In this document: positions 50,836-60,137 of the stretch, in pieces
Position numbering within the stretch: the stretch's first letter is position 1
Layout of the letters: every line of letters begins with the position of its first letter
From: a bacterium
GTDB taxonomy: Bacteria > Actinomycetota > Acidimicrobiia > Acidimicrobiales > Bin134
DNA length: 64,000 nucleotides
Assembly (NCBI GenBank): GCA_026705465.1
Contig: JAPPAP010000039.1
Coordinates: 1 to 64,000 of the forward strand
Reading direction: 5' to 3'
Notes under the pieces: model-generated
The model's input: the letters and a program-made list of their open reading frames with translations, nothing else
Databases searched by the model: none
Told to the model about the DNA's origin: nothing
Translations under genes and position numbers: made by a program

Positions 50836-51606
50836 ATGGTCTTGTGGGTTGCTGCTGTGGTGATCGCCGGGATGATGCTGGCGGTGTGGGCCATCAGCGT
50901 GGCGGTTCGAGACGCCGGCATTGTCGACATCCTGTGGGGCTTCGGGTTCGTGGTGGTGGCCTGGGTGAGCTGGCTGGTCACCGACGGACACGACGTTCGA
51001 GCTGCGCTGTTGGTGTTCATGGCCACTGCCTGGGGGCTGCGGCTGGCCATCCATCTGGCATTTCGCAACATCGGCCAAGAGGAGGACTTCCGCTACCAGT
51101 CCATGCGCCGCCGGGCCGGCGACCGATTCTGGATCACCAGCCTGGTGCGGGTGTTCGGGTTGCAGGCCGCGGCCATGTGGGTGATGTCGCTTCCCCTCAT
51201 GATCGGGATCAGCGACGCTGATCGTGGGTTGACCCCGCTGTGGGTGATTGGGACTGCTGTATTCCTAGTCGGGTTTGGGTTCGAAGCGATTTCCGACTGG
51301 CAGCTCACCCGGTTCAAGGCTGACTCGGCCAACGCTGGCCAAGTAATGAACCGAGGGCTGTGGCGCTACAGCCGCCATCCCAATTACTTCGGCGACGCCA
51401 CGGCGTGGTGGGGGATCGGCCTGGTCGCCGCCTCAACTCCGATCGGGGTTGTGGGCCTGATCGCCCCGGCGCTCATAACTTGGATATTGGTCAGAGTGTC
51501 CGGCGTTCCGATGGTGGAGCACCGCATGAAGCGGAAGCGCCCCGGCTACGAGGAGTACATCCAGCGAACCAGCGCTTTCGTGCCCCGCCGCCCCAAATCT
51601 GTCTGA
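50836..51606 (+). CDS. DUF1295/steroid 5-alpha-reductase-like membrane protein
   Basis: The 256-aa protein has about six hydrophobic segments. The C-terminal signature GLWRYSRHPNYFGDATAWWG, followed by EHRMKRKRPGYEEYIQRTS, is typical of DUF1295 and of the steroid 5-alpha-reductase/isoprenylcysteine methyltransferase-like superfamily. Members reduce double bonds or modify lipids in membranes. The sterol methyltransferase gene nearby makes a sterol role attractive but unproven. Confidence 0.85.
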   Translation: MVLWVAAVVIAGMMLAVWAISVAVRDAGIVDILWGFGFVVVAWVSWLVTDGHDVRAALLVFMATAWGLRLAIHLAFRNIGQEEDFRYQSMRRRAGDRFWITSLVRVFGLQAAAMWVMSLPLMIGISDADRGLTPLWVIGTAVFLVGFGFEAISDWQLTRFKADSANAGQVMNRGLWRYSRHPNYFGDATAWWGIGLVAASTPIGVVGLIAPALITWILVRVSGVPMVEHRMKRKRPGYEEYIQRTSAFVPRRPKSV

Positions 51607-51705
51607 ATTCGGGAACCTCAACGGCCATTGCTTCGTCTCATTAGGTGAGGACGAACAAAGAGGTTTCGATCCAGCCGTAGACTTTCCCGAGAGCGAGGTT
51701 TGCCA

Positions 51706-52626
51706 ATGAAGGCCAAACGCACGATCCAGTTGATCGCCACCATCGGAGTGGCAATCGCTCTGCTTGTCGCCGCCGGATGCTCTGGAGGCGCCGACGAGGA
51801 GCCAATCGCCGTGGTGGGCTCAGAGCCAGATGCCACGGCCACCAGCACCGCCCCACAGCCTCCCGACGAGGCAACGACGGCAACAACCGTTGCCACCCCC
51901 ACCGCCGATCCCGATGCCACCGCCTCGGTCACCGGCACCGTCACCTATCGGGAGCGGATCGCGCTTTCCCCGGGGGCGGTGGTCACCGTGCAGCTTCGGG
52001 ACACGTCCCTTATGGATGTGGCCTCTGAGCTGATTGCCGAGCAGGTCATCACCAATCCGGGCCAGGTGCCCATCGCCTTTGAAGTGCGCTACAACGAGGA
52101 CGACATCAACCCCCGCAACACCTATTCCATCCAGGCCCGGATCACCGAGTCCGACGGCCGGCTGGCCTTCATCAACGACACCGCCTACGACGTGATCACC
52201 CGGGGCTACCCCACCAGGATCGACATGGTGCTGGTGATCGTGCAGCCGCCGCCCGATCCCACCGGTGAGTGGAACGAGGAGAACTCCCGCCAATACGTCG
52301 AAGAAGAGGTCGAGGTGATCGGAGCCGAGGTGGTGGAGTACCACCCCGAGGTCATCATTCTGGTGGACCACTACCAGTCGACCGTTGAGAACTGCGTTCG
52401 CCGGGGCAATCAGTCGTTTGAGATCAGAGGATCGGACATCTACGCCACCATCACCCTTATGGTGCCGCCGCCCACCCCATGGGCCATCGACTGCGACGCC
52501 GAGAGGGTCGTAGTAGAAGAGGTTCTCCGCTTCGGCGAGGAGCTCACCCCCGGCCAGACCTACCGGGTGTTCGTCAACGGCGTCGAGACCACCACCTTCA
52601 CCGCCCCGCTAGCTGATACTCAATAG
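51706..52626 (+). CDS. YbaY/YscW-type lipoprotein
   Basis: The 306-aa protein has a lipoprotein signal peptide with VAAGC at the cleavage site and a long Thr/Pro/Ala-rich linker (residues about 35-70). It then has a beta-sandwich domain with SVTGTVTYRERIALSPGA and LRDTS, continuing through IPFEV-like and YSIQARI strands. These match the YbaY/YscW (type III secretion lipoprotein chaperone-like) family. A second beta-rich part follows. It should sit on the outer face of the membrane. ATG 51706 follows GCGAGG. Confidence 0.82.
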   Translation: MKAKRTIQLIATIGVAIALLVAAGCSGGADEEPIAVVGSEPDATATSTAPQPPDEATTATTVATPTADPDATASVTGTVTYRERIALSPGAVVTVQLRDTSLMDVASELIAEQVITNPGQVPIAFEVRYNEDDINPRNTYSIQARITESDGRLAFINDTAYDVITRGYPTRIDMVLVIVQPPPDPTGEWNEENSRQYVEEEVEVIGAEVVEYHPEVIILVDHYQSTVENCVRRGNQSFEIRGSDIYATITLMVPPPTPWAIDCDAERVVVEEVLRFGEELTPGQTYRVFVNGVETTTFTAPLADTQ

Positions 52627-52644
52627 CGTTCGACGGCGGGGTCA

Positions 52645-53424
52645 TCACCCCTGGTCGACGTCGGCGGAGTATTCGATGGCTACCTCGGGTTCAGGCGATC
52701 GAAGCAGGAGCGACTCGATCCCGAAGGTGGGGGCGGCGAACAGTGCCGCGAAGCAAGAGACCAGTCCGTGGGCCACTTCATGGCCGTTCATGATTCCGGT
52801 GCGGAACCCTTGGCGCTGCCAGTGGGGGATGGCCGCTTCGAATGCCTCTGGGGTGAAGGAATTGGCGAACTCGGTGGGCATGGTGGGTCCCAAGATGACG
52901 GTGACGAATCGGCGAGTTCCCAGTGTCTCAGTGCGCCAACCTTCCATGGTTGCCTCCAGAGCTCGCTTGGAGGCGGCATAGGGGACCAGCGAGTGGCGGG
53001 GCATCTCCGTGGAGTCAGACGACACCGCAGCCACCACCGCGTCCTCGCTGAGATGGGGGAGGGCGGCCTTGATGATCAGGTTCGGCCCGAACGTATTGAC
53101 TCCGAAGACCGCTTGCCAGTCGTCTTGAGCCAACTCGGCCATCGGTGCCATAGGCGACATACCCGAGGTGTAGACGATGCCGTCGAGCCCGCCGAGCACA
53201 GTGGCGGCCTCGGCCACCCCTTCTTCGATACTGGAGGGGTCGAGGGCGTCTATGACCACCACATGGCCGCCTCCGGCTTCGGCTACCGCCTCGTCCAACA
53301 CGTCGCGGCGACGGGCGGCGAACGCAACGTGGGCGCCATTGCGCTGAAGCGCGATGGCAGTAGCCCGGCCCAGTCCCGATGATGCTCCCACCACCAGGAT
53401 CTTGCGCTCACTCAGGGCTTCCAT
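52645..53424 (-). CDS. Short-chain dehydrogenase/reductase
   Basis: The 259-aa protein has VVGASSGLGRAT near residues 11-22, an AARRRD after the second strand suggesting NADP use, Ser in AVSSDS and YAASKRAL as YxxxK. Length is normal for classical SDRs. Its start overlaps the end of the SRPBCC gene by 17 nt, so the pair is coupled. Substrate unknown. Confidence 0.9.
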   Translation of the reverse strand: MEALSERKILVVGASSGLGRATAIALQRNGAHVAFAARRRDVLDEAVAEAGGGHVVVIDALDPSSIEEGVAEAATVLGGLDGIVYTSGMSPMAPMAELAQDDWQAVFGVNTFGPNLIIKAALPHLSEDAVVAAVSSDSTEMPRHSLVPYAASKRALEATMEGWRTETLGTRRFVTVILGPTMPTEFANSFTPEAFEAAIPHWQRQGFRTGIMNGHEVAHGLVSCFAALFAAPTFGIESLLLRSPEPEVAIEYSADVDQG

Positions 53425-54208
53425 CTGCTCCTCCGTCTCCCAAGGCGCCGATCAGCCAATCCTGCCAAAGGGGTCCATCCCGCTCGGCGGCCTCGGCCCC
53501 ATCGGCTCCGTAGAGGTACAGCCACACCGATGCGCCGGCGTGCTCGCCAAATGACTCCACCGCCACAAAGGCGGTGCCCAGCGCGGGCTCATCAAGCAGC
53601 AGGGCAATCCGGTACGGTCCGGCTTCTACCACCGTGCCGGCCAGCGGGGGAGCATCGGGCGAGCTGGCTTCGATCCGCTCGCCTACCTTCGGGGCCGACG
53701 AGATACCCAGTGCGGCTGTGAGCTCGGCCCATTGCTCATCACGGGAGCTGGTTCCCATGGCGGTGGGCAGCACCGAAACGGCCGTCTGGCCTCCGAAGTG
53801 CTCCAAGTGCAGCCCGAGGTTGGACATGAACAAGCCCCAACCCTCAACCATGGCGTCATATTGGGCGTCCCACTCGTTGCCTTCGCCGAAGCCGGAGTTC
53901 ACCAGCCGCACCACACACCGGTTTTCGTCTGCGGGCTCCACTGTCCATTCGAACTCCAGGCCGTCCACTCCCTCCCCGCCGTCGAAGCAAATCCGCCGAG
54001 GCGGCTCCCACACCGCCACCCGACCGGGAATCTGCATCTCCGGCCCCGGGCCAAACGAAGCCATAGCCGAGCCTCCAGCTCGCTCTTCCACCGTATGGGG
54101 CACGTACCACGATGAGATCCCCGGCCCCGTGGCCACTGCCCGCCACACCTCCTCGCGTGTGCCCGGGACCTCCACCTCTAGCTCAATCGAGCGCCGCTCA
54201 TCAGCCAT
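53408..54208 (-). CDS. SRPBCC/AHSA1-type domain protein
   Basis: The 266-aa protein has an AHSA1/START-like N-terminal domain (residues about 5-155): PGTREEVWRAVATGPGISSWY, then EFEWTVEPADENRC and WGLFMSNLGLHLEHF. A second beta-rich part of about 100 residues follows. Such domains bind hydrophobic ligands. The transcript seems leaderless. It is translationally coupled to the SDR, which may act on the same ligand. Confidence 0.82.
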   Translation of the reverse strand: MADERRSIELEVEVPGTREEVWRAVATGPGISSWYVPHTVEERAGGSAMASFGPGPEMQIPGRVAVWEPPRRICFDGGEGVDGLEFEWTVEPADENRCVVRLVNSGFGEGNEWDAQYDAMVEGWGLFMSNLGLHLEHFGGQTAVSVLPTAMGTSSRDEQWAELTAALGISSAPKVGERIEASSPDAPPLAGTVVEAGPYRIALLLDEPALGTAFVAVESFGEHAGASVWLYLYGADGAEAAERDGPLWQDWLIGALGDGGADGSPE

Positions 54209-54214
54209 GGCCCC

Positions 54215-54220
54215 ACCCTA
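54215..54220 (-). promoter_or_regulatory. -10 box of a probable leaderless transcript
   Basis: TAGGGT on the minus strand ends 6 nt before the ATG at 54208. Confidence 0.45.
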
Positions 54221-54354
54221 GGGGCGATGAGGTGGTTCCATTCGGTCGGGCAGTACACCGGGAGTCAGCTGATGGCGGCGCGACCCCCGGTCGGAATTGG
54301 CCATCGAGATTTGAGCACGTGGTTATAACCGTAATTTTAAAACAATTTCATTGA

Positions 54355-54383
54355 TTGACAGTTCAATGAGCGACGGGTAGAGT
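54355..54383 (+). promoter_or_regulatory. Near-consensus promoter driving a leaderless gene
   Basis: TTGACA (54355-54360) and TAGAGT (54378-54383) lie 17 nt apart. The -10 ends 6 nt before the GTG start at 54390. The DNA just upstream is unusually AT-rich for this window. Confidence 0.65.
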
Positions 54384-54389
54384 TCCGGC

Positions 54390-54758
54390 GTGGGAACCTT
54401 TGCACTGCCCATTCGGGTTGCTGGCATGGACGGCGGGGAGACCAGGGAGATCGAGGCGATCGTTGACACCGGTGCCGCCTACACCACCCTGCCCGGCCGG
54501 TTGCTGCGCGAGATGGGAGTGGCGCCCATTGGCCAACGCCGATTTCTGTTGGCCGACGGCCGACGAGCAGTCATGGAATACGGGCGAGCATGGGTGACGG
54601 TGGAGGAGGAAAGCGAAGTGACCCTGGTGGTATTCGGCGAAGACGAGGGCCCGGCGCTGCTGGGGGCCTACACCCTTGAGGGCCTAGCCCTCGCCGTCGA
54701 TCCGGTCGAGCAGCGGCTGGTCCCCACCCAGCTCATCTTGTATCGACTTGCCAGCTGA
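54390..54758 (+). CDS. Retropepsin-like aspartic protease family protein
   Basis: The 122-aa protein has VDTGAAYTTLP at residues 26-36, the active-site motif of clan AA (retroviral-type) aspartic proteases, and a later hydrophobic strand with LLGAYTLEGLALAVDP in place of the second conserved motif. Retropepsins work as dimers. No signal peptide or partner domain is seen, so it is a minimal single-domain form, perhaps acting in the cytoplasm. The GTG start is leaderless, with a good promoter. Confidence 0.8.
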   Translation: MGTFALPIRVAGMDGGETREIEAIVDTGAAYTTLPGRLLREMGVAPIGQRRFLLADGRRAVMEYGRAWVTVEEESEVTLVVFGEDEGPALLGAYTLEGLALAVDPVEQRLVPTQLILYRLAS

Positions 54759-54791
54759 CGACAAGACCAGCTTGAGGGCCGGTCCGATCCT

Positions 54792-57374
54792 TCAGTGGGC
54801 TTTAAGAGCCTCCGTGACGAGTTGCATCATTTCCCGGGCCACCATGGGAGCAGCGTTCTGGTTCTGGCCGGTCACCAGGTTGCCGTCGACCACCCAGTGG
54901 TTGGCCAGGGGGTCGCGGAACCGGGTGGCGCTCTCGAAGATGGCCCCGGCCCGGCGCAGTTCGGTCTCGGGATGATGGGGAGTGCTCTCGATGCCGAGCT
55001 CGTTTACCTGCTTATCGGTCACCCCGGTCACCCGCCGGTCCTTCACCAGCGGTTCTCCATTGGCATCTTTGGCCAGCAGTAAGCCGAGCGGTCCGTGGCA
55101 GACGCCGCCGATCACCCGGCTGAGCCGGTTGGCCTCGGTGACTTGGGTGCCGAGGACCTCTGAGAAGCCGAAGTCGAAGGCCGCCCCCCAACCTCCAGCC
55201 AAGTAGACGATGTCGTAGTCGGCCATGTCGAGGTCGCCGATGGCCAGCGAATCGGTGACCTTCTGGCGGAGGTCGTCATCAGCCAGAAACCGATCGTCGG
55301 CTTCGGTGCGGATCACCGGTTTCAGCGACTGGGGGTCGACGGGGATCTCGCCGCCCGCTGGACTGGCCACGTGGACCTCCATGCCTGCGTCCAAGAAGGC
55401 GTAGTAGGGCACGGTCATCTCGCTGGAGAACACCCCGGTGGGCTTGCCGATGTCGAGCATGCCGTGGTTGGTGGCCACGATCAGGGCCCGGCGACCGGTG
55501 AGGTCTGCCTCGAAGCGGCGGTCGTCTTCTGGGTGCAAGCCGACCTGCTGAAGCGCCTTGCGCAGCAAACGGGCGGGAGGTGGGGGATTGTTCTTCATTG
55601 GACCCTCCGAGGGGATGCGGTCAACGTAGGGCCAGGGCTGATTGCGGTCGGAAGCACACCGGTTCCGTTCGGCAGCCAACTGGCCTGCGAGGTGGGCGAA
55701 GACGGCTTCGGCAGCAGAGTCGTTGGCCAGGTTTTGGGCCTCGATCGGGTCGGCATTGAGGTCGTACAGCTCCCATTGATCGGGCAGCGGCTCGAATCGG
55801 TGGACCGGACCAGCCGGTCCGTTGGCAGCCAAGTGGCGGACGCCGGGCTCGGTCCAGGTGGCCGGATCGTCGAAGCTCCGCACGATCTTCCACAAATGGC
55901 CCGAACCGCCGGCCGCGTCGGCATCCGGCACCCGGGCTACGAGACCCTCAAAGTTGGCGGCGACGTGGGCGGGCACCTGAATGCGCAGTGGTGCCGGCGG
56001 GCTCGCCGCCCGCAGCATTTGCCGAGCCATTGCGCTCAAATTCGAGTCGCCCTCGGGCATGTTGTCGCGGGTCAGCAGATAGACCGGCCGATCGGCGTCG
56101 GGTGCCGAAGCGCCATCCACAACCGGCATGAGATCGCGACCGGGCAGGGGATGAACCTCGGTGTGGGTCTTGCCAAGCACCTCGGCGGTGGACTCCTGGT
56201 CGATGCCGGCCGCGGCCAACAGCGTGGGTACGAGATCGACATGGGAAGTGGGGGCATCGTCGACCTGGCGGCCCCCGGTCGCCTGAGGCCCGACCCGGGC
56301 GATGGTGAACGGAATCCGGGTGGCTTCGTCGTACAGGTTGAACCACTTCTGGTGGAGCCCGCCGTGGGCCCCCAGCAGCTCGCCGTGGTCGGCCGTCCGC
56401 ACCAGAACGGCGTGCTCTGATCCTCCTTCGGTGACGGCCCGGCGAACCCGGTCCAGCGGGCCGTCCACCTCGGCATGAAGGCGGTAATAGAGGTCGCGGT
56501 AGGCCTGGGCCCGCGTCCGATAGGCCCGGTCGACAAGAGGCGGCGGCCCATAGCACGACAAATACGAGGCCCGAAAGGCGATTTGGGCGGCTGGCTTGGT
56601 CGAGAGGTCCTCGCCATCGGTCGGCGACGGCGGCACCGGCGGTGGATCCTCGACCCCGGCGGTGCGGGGGCTGCCCCGTCGCAGCCACGCGGGCGCGAAC
56701 ACGATGTCGTGGGGGTTCACGAAGCTGGCCACCAGCAAGAACGGCCGAGCGGCCTCCGGGTCGCCGGCACGGCGCCGGGCATACCGGTCTTCGAGCCAGG
56801 CCACCACCCGGTCGGCGATCAGCGGGTCGCGCACGAATCCGGTGTTGGCGAACGACGGACCGTGGGGTTCGGGGCCGATCCACCCTGAGAATCCAAACGC
56901 ATCCAGGGGGTCGGCATCGAGGTAGGTCTCCACCGCCATCTGGTCGACCGCTCCATCGCTGTCGTTGGTGGTCAGCGCATCGCCGGTTGCCGGGTTGAAC
57001 AGATCGGCGTGGCTCATGTGCCACTTGCCCTGGTAGTGGGTGTCGTAGCCCGCGGCCCGGAACCAGTGGCCCAGCGTGGGCACCTCACCAGGGCGCAGCC
57101 ACCGCATCCGGGAGTCGTTCCACATCTTCCCCAAGCCATCGGTTTGGGTCACACCGTGCACGTCGGGGTACTGCCCGGTGAACAGGGTGGGTCGGCTGGG
57201 CACGCAGGCCAGCGAGCCGGTGTAGTGGCGCATGAACGAGACCCCGTGGTCGTCGAACCACCGGGTGCCGACGAGGGATTGACGACGCCACTCCCTCAGC
57301 TCCTCGGACTCGTAGGGCGGCACCGCCCGCTCTTGGTCGGTCATGATCACTACCACGTCAGGGCGGTCGGTCAT
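54792..57374 (-). CDS. Sulfatase fused to a C-terminal DJ-1/PfpI-type domain
   Basis: The 860-aa protein joins two enzyme-like parts. Residues about 1-600 are a type I sulfatase with TDQ metal ligands (12-14) and the formylglycine motif CVPSR at 57-61. Residues about 628-860 are a DJ-1/PfpI (Hsp31/type 1 amidotransferase-like) domain with Glu652 in FSSEMTVPYYAF and the nucleophile elbow GGVCHGPLG with Cys759 and His760. Such DJ-1 domains act as glyoxalase III, chaperone or protease-like hydrolases. I know of no standard enzyme with this layout. The start overlaps the SRPBCC gene by 4 nt. It is the last gene of the sulfatase operon. Confidence 0.87.
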   Translation of the reverse strand: MTDRPDVVVIMTDQERAVPPYESEELREWRRQSLVGTRWFDDHGVSFMRHYTGSLACVPSRPTLFTGQYPDVHGVTQTDGLGKMWNDSRMRWLRPGEVPTLGHWFRAAGYDTHYQGKWHMSHADLFNPATGDALTTNDSDGAVDQMAVETYLDADPLDAFGFSGWIGPEPHGPSFANTGFVRDPLIADRVVAWLEDRYARRRAGDPEAARPFLLVASFVNPHDIVFAPAWLRRGSPRTAGVEDPPPVPPSPTDGEDLSTKPAAQIAFRASYLSCYGPPPLVDRAYRTRAQAYRDLYYRLHAEVDGPLDRVRRAVTEGGSEHAVLVRTADHGELLGAHGGLHQKWFNLYDEATRIPFTIARVGPQATGGRQVDDAPTSHVDLVPTLLAAAGIDQESTAEVLGKTHTEVHPLPGRDLMPVVDGASAPDADRPVYLLTRDNMPEGDSNLSAMARQMLRAASPPAPLRIQVPAHVAANFEGLVARVPDADAAGGSGHLWKIVRSFDDPATWTEPGVRHLAANGPAGPVHRFEPLPDQWELYDLNADPIEAQNLANDSAAEAVFAHLAGQLAAERNRCASDRNQPWPYVDRIPSEGPMKNNPPPPARLLRKALQQVGLHPEDDRRFEADLTGRRALIVATNHGMLDIGKPTGVFSSEMTVPYYAFLDAGMEVHVASPAGGEIPVDPQSLKPVIRTEADDRFLADDDLRQKVTDSLAIGDLDMADYDIVYLAGGWGAAFDFGFSEVLGTQVTEANRLSRVIGGVCHGPLGLLLAKDANGEPLVKDRRVTGVTDKQVNELGIESTPHHPETELRRAGAIFESATRFRDPLANHWVVDGNLVTGQNQNAAPMVAREMMQLVTEALKAH

Positions 57375-57823
57375 CGGCCCGCTCCTGCGGTTTTGGCCAT
57401 GTGCTGATCGAGTCCGGCGAGCATGGTCTCCGATGCCTTGGCCAATCGCCGGGCCACAATCTCGGCGATCAACTGCTGAGGTGGTCGAGGCCCGGCGTTG
57501 ACCCGGCTGGTCAGCGAAACCCGGGTGCCCCGTGTCGTCTCCCGCAACGACCAGGTGTTGGCCACCGATCGGATCACCGGCGGGAGACCCTCGATGGAGT
57601 AGGCCAGCGCTACCCCCGGCGCCCAGTCGACCACCCGCTCCACCAGTGAGGAGCGGCCTACCTGCACCCGGCGCACGGTGCCGACGCCCTCAGCCTGCTC
57701 GCTCATCAGACAAGAGTGTTCGACGTTGGATGCCCACCCGCTTATGGCGCCGAAGTCGGCCAGCACGGCCCACACCGCCCCCGGTTCGGCGGTGATGTCT
57801 CTGGTGCAGGTGACCTCGGCCAT
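57371..57823 (-). CDS. SRPBCC polyketide cyclase/START-like protein
   Basis: The 150-aa single-domain protein has the N-terminal VTCTRDITAEPGAVWAVLADFGAISGW of ligand-binding SRPBCC proteins, then VGRSSLVERVVDW and a long C-terminal helix (QLIAEIVARRLAKASETMLAGL) that lines the cavity. It probably binds a hydrophobic or aromatic ligand, perhaps the sulfatase substrate or product. It overlaps the sulfatase-DJ-1 gene by 4 nt and lies 31 nt after the other sulfatase. Confidence 0.85.
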   Translation of the reverse strand: MAEVTCTRDITAEPGAVWAVLADFGAISGWASNVEHSCLMSEQAEGVGTVRRVQVGRSSLVERVVDWAPGVALAYSIEGLPPVIRSVANTWSLRETTRGTRVSLTSRVNAGPRPPQQLIAEIVARRLAKASETMLAGLDQHMAKTAGAGR

Positions 57824-57854
57824 GACTTCTTCGTGGTTCTCCTATTGCCAGCTC

Positions 57855-60137
57855 TTATTGACGGGCCATCTCGGTGCGGGCCGCGGCCTCGACATCGGCC
57901 GCTGATTGCCGGCCGAGCTCGATGACCACCTCATGGATTTCTCCGGTGAATGGGAACGGACCCTCATAGCGCTCGGAGACCGGCGACCCATGATCGAATC
58001 CGATGCTGTCGCTCAGCAGGGAAATCGACCTCATCATGAGCGGCAGCTCGGCTCGACCGCAGACACTTCCATCGATGGCGACACTCATTACCCCACTAGT
58101 ACGGCTGGTACGACGGAGGCTCACCGCCACAGTGCTGTGGCCCTGGGGCACTGGCAGTTCGGACTCCAAGATGGTGCGATCCATGAAGGCGTTGTAGTCG
58201 ACCACCAGCCGTTCGTTCTCAACAAACACCGCTATCCCTGCGCTGGCGCTCCCCGAGGCCCAGATAACCCCGTCGTCTCCGGCGGCCCTGGTGATCTCCG
58301 CGGCCAAATCCCATGCCCGTCCCCCCGGGGACGGGGAGGCCGACGACGGGATCGGCGAGATCGGCGGCCGGTATACATACCGCCGGCTGGTGGGGTGGGG
58401 CGAGCGGTCGTTCGGCCTCGCGGCGAACAGCTCGATCGTGCGGTCGTCCAGGGGGAGAACTCCGTGGCGTTCGGCCTCCTCCCACCACAGGCCAATCAGC
58501 TCTTCCAATACCTTCGGCTGGTCGTGGGCCCGGTCGAAGCACTCGGAGGGATCGGAGGAAAGGTCGTAGAGCTCCCATCGATCATCGTCGAAGTCCTGGC
58601 CATGGATATGGCGGGTGACGGCCTTCCACCACTTGCCGTCCTGTTCCACCACAAGCGCACGCGAGCCGAACATCTCGAAGTACTGGAGTCGGTTGGTTGC
58701 CGGGGCGGCGGCGTCGCCCAGCACCGTGGCGAACGAGTGGCCGGTAACCGGAAGCTGCTCATAGCCGTTCAACGTGTTGGGCGGGGCTATTCCCAGCAGG
58801 TCGTACAGCGTCGGAGCCAGATCGGAGACGTTGATGAACTGGCGGCGCTTGGTGCCGCACTGGTCGGCCGCGATGCCGTCAGGCCAGTGGACGATCATCG
58901 GGACGTGGACGCCGCCCTCGTGGGTGTTCTGCTTGTACCACTTGAACGGCGAGTTTCCGCACTGGGCCCATCCCCAGGGGTAGTTGGTATGGCTGTGGGG
59001 ACCGCCTATTTCGTCAAGGCGCTCGATGGCCTCATCGGGGTTTTCGAGTATGCCGGTGAAGAACTTCATCTCGTGCAAGACACCGAATGGCCCGCCCTCT
59101 TGGGAGGCGCCGTTGTCGGCCAGCACCACCAGGATGGAGTTGTCGAGTTGGCCGATGTCGCGCAGGCCGTCCACAAATCGCCCGATCTGGTCGTCGGTGT
59201 GGTCGAGAAATGCGGCAAAGGCCTCTTGGAGTCGGCAGGCCAGCAGTCTCTGATTCTCCGGCAGGCTGTCCCAGGGCTCCACCCCGTCATTTCGGGGAGC
59301 CAGCTCGGTGCCCGGTGGTATCACTCCCGACTCGAGCTGCCGCTGGTACCAGCGCTGTCGTACCACGTCCCAGCCCTCGTCGTAGCGGCCCCGATACTTC
59401 TCCAGGTAGGCGGGCGGGGCTTGATGGGGGGCGTGGGTGGCACCGAAGGGCAGATAGGCGAAGAAGGGGCGGTCGGGTCGAACACCCTTGCTGTCCCGGA
59501 TCATTTGGAGCAGCTGATCGACCAGGTCTTCGCTCAGGTGATAGCCGTCTTCGGGGCCCGCCGGTGGGTCGATGTGGTGGTTGTCGACTACGAGTTCCGG
59601 GTGAAACTGGTCGGTCTCACCTTCCAAGAACCCGTAAAACCGGTCGAATCCCCGACCCAGGGGCCACTGGTCGAACGGGCCAGCCGCCGATGCGTCCTGG
59701 GACGGCGCCAGGTGCCACTTGCCTGCGCAGAACGTGGCGTAGCCCTCGGCTTTGAGAACTTCGGCCAATGTGGCGGCGTGGTTGGTGATGTGGCCGAGCT
59801 GGTGGGGGAAGCCAGTGCAGTGGTTCGATACCGACCGCATTCCCACCGTGTGCTGCGAGCGACCGGTCAGAAGCGATGCCCGGGTGGGCGAGCACAGAGG
59901 GGTGACGTGGAAGTTGGTGAACTGGAGTCCGTCGGCGGCCAGCCGGTCGACATTGGCGGTGTCGATGTCGGAGCCGTAGCAGCCGAGTTGGGCGAAGCCG
60001 GTGTCATCGAGCAGCACGATGACCACGTTGGGCGCATCCTCGCCAGGGTGGGGAGGCTCCTCAAAGAACGGTTCGGAGTCGGCCAGGGTCTTGCCGATCA
60101 CGCCAGGGAACGGGCGTTTGGCCGGTGAATCAGCCAT
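57855..60137 (-). CDS. Type I (formylglycine) arylsulfatase with C-terminal lectin-like domain
   Basis: The 760-aa sulfatase has LLDD at 42-45 and CSPTR at 82-86, whose Cys82 should become formylglycine, then TGR. The core covers about 35-560 and the last 180 residues resemble the lectin-like extension of the paralogue at 8025. The two are close through ICSPTRASLLTGR-type segments, PFDQWPLGRGFDRFYGFL and CGNSPFKWYKQNTH. No signal peptide. The start overlaps the MBL-fold gene by 8 nt. Confidence 0.92.
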   Translation of the reverse strand: MADSPAKRPFPGVIGKTLADSEPFFEEPPHPGEDAPNVVIVLLDDTGFAQLGCYGSDIDTANVDRLAADGLQFTNFHVTPLCSPTRASLLTGRSQHTVGMRSVSNHCTGFPHQLGHITNHAATLAEVLKAEGYATFCAGKWHLAPSQDASAAGPFDQWPLGRGFDRFYGFLEGETDQFHPELVVDNHHIDPPAGPEDGYHLSEDLVDQLLQMIRDSKGVRPDRPFFAYLPFGATHAPHQAPPAYLEKYRGRYDEGWDVVRQRWYQRQLESGVIPPGTELAPRNDGVEPWDSLPENQRLLACRLQEAFAAFLDHTDDQIGRFVDGLRDIGQLDNSILVVLADNGASQEGGPFGVLHEMKFFTGILENPDEAIERLDEIGGPHSHTNYPWGWAQCGNSPFKWYKQNTHEGGVHVPMIVHWPDGIAADQCGTKRRQFINVSDLAPTLYDLLGIAPPNTLNGYEQLPVTGHSFATVLGDAAAPATNRLQYFEMFGSRALVVEQDGKWWKAVTRHIHGQDFDDDRWELYDLSSDPSECFDRAHDQPKVLEELIGLWWEEAERHGVLPLDDRTIELFAARPNDRSPHPTSRRYVYRPPISPIPSSASPSPGGRAWDLAAEITRAAGDDGVIWASGSASAGIAVFVENERLVVDYNAFMDRTILESELPVPQGHSTVAVSLRRTSRTSGVMSVAIDGSVCGRAELPLMMRSISLLSDSIGFDHGSPVSERYEGPFPFTGEIHEVVIELGRQSAADVEAAARTEMARQ

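Noticed and set aside
57906..60128. Long open frame (740 codons) opposite the sulfatase
   Set aside because: It is antisense to a well-supported sulfatase, has low-complexity Val/Gly/His/Arg-rich content and no recognisable motif. Such frames arise from GC-rich codon use on the other strand.
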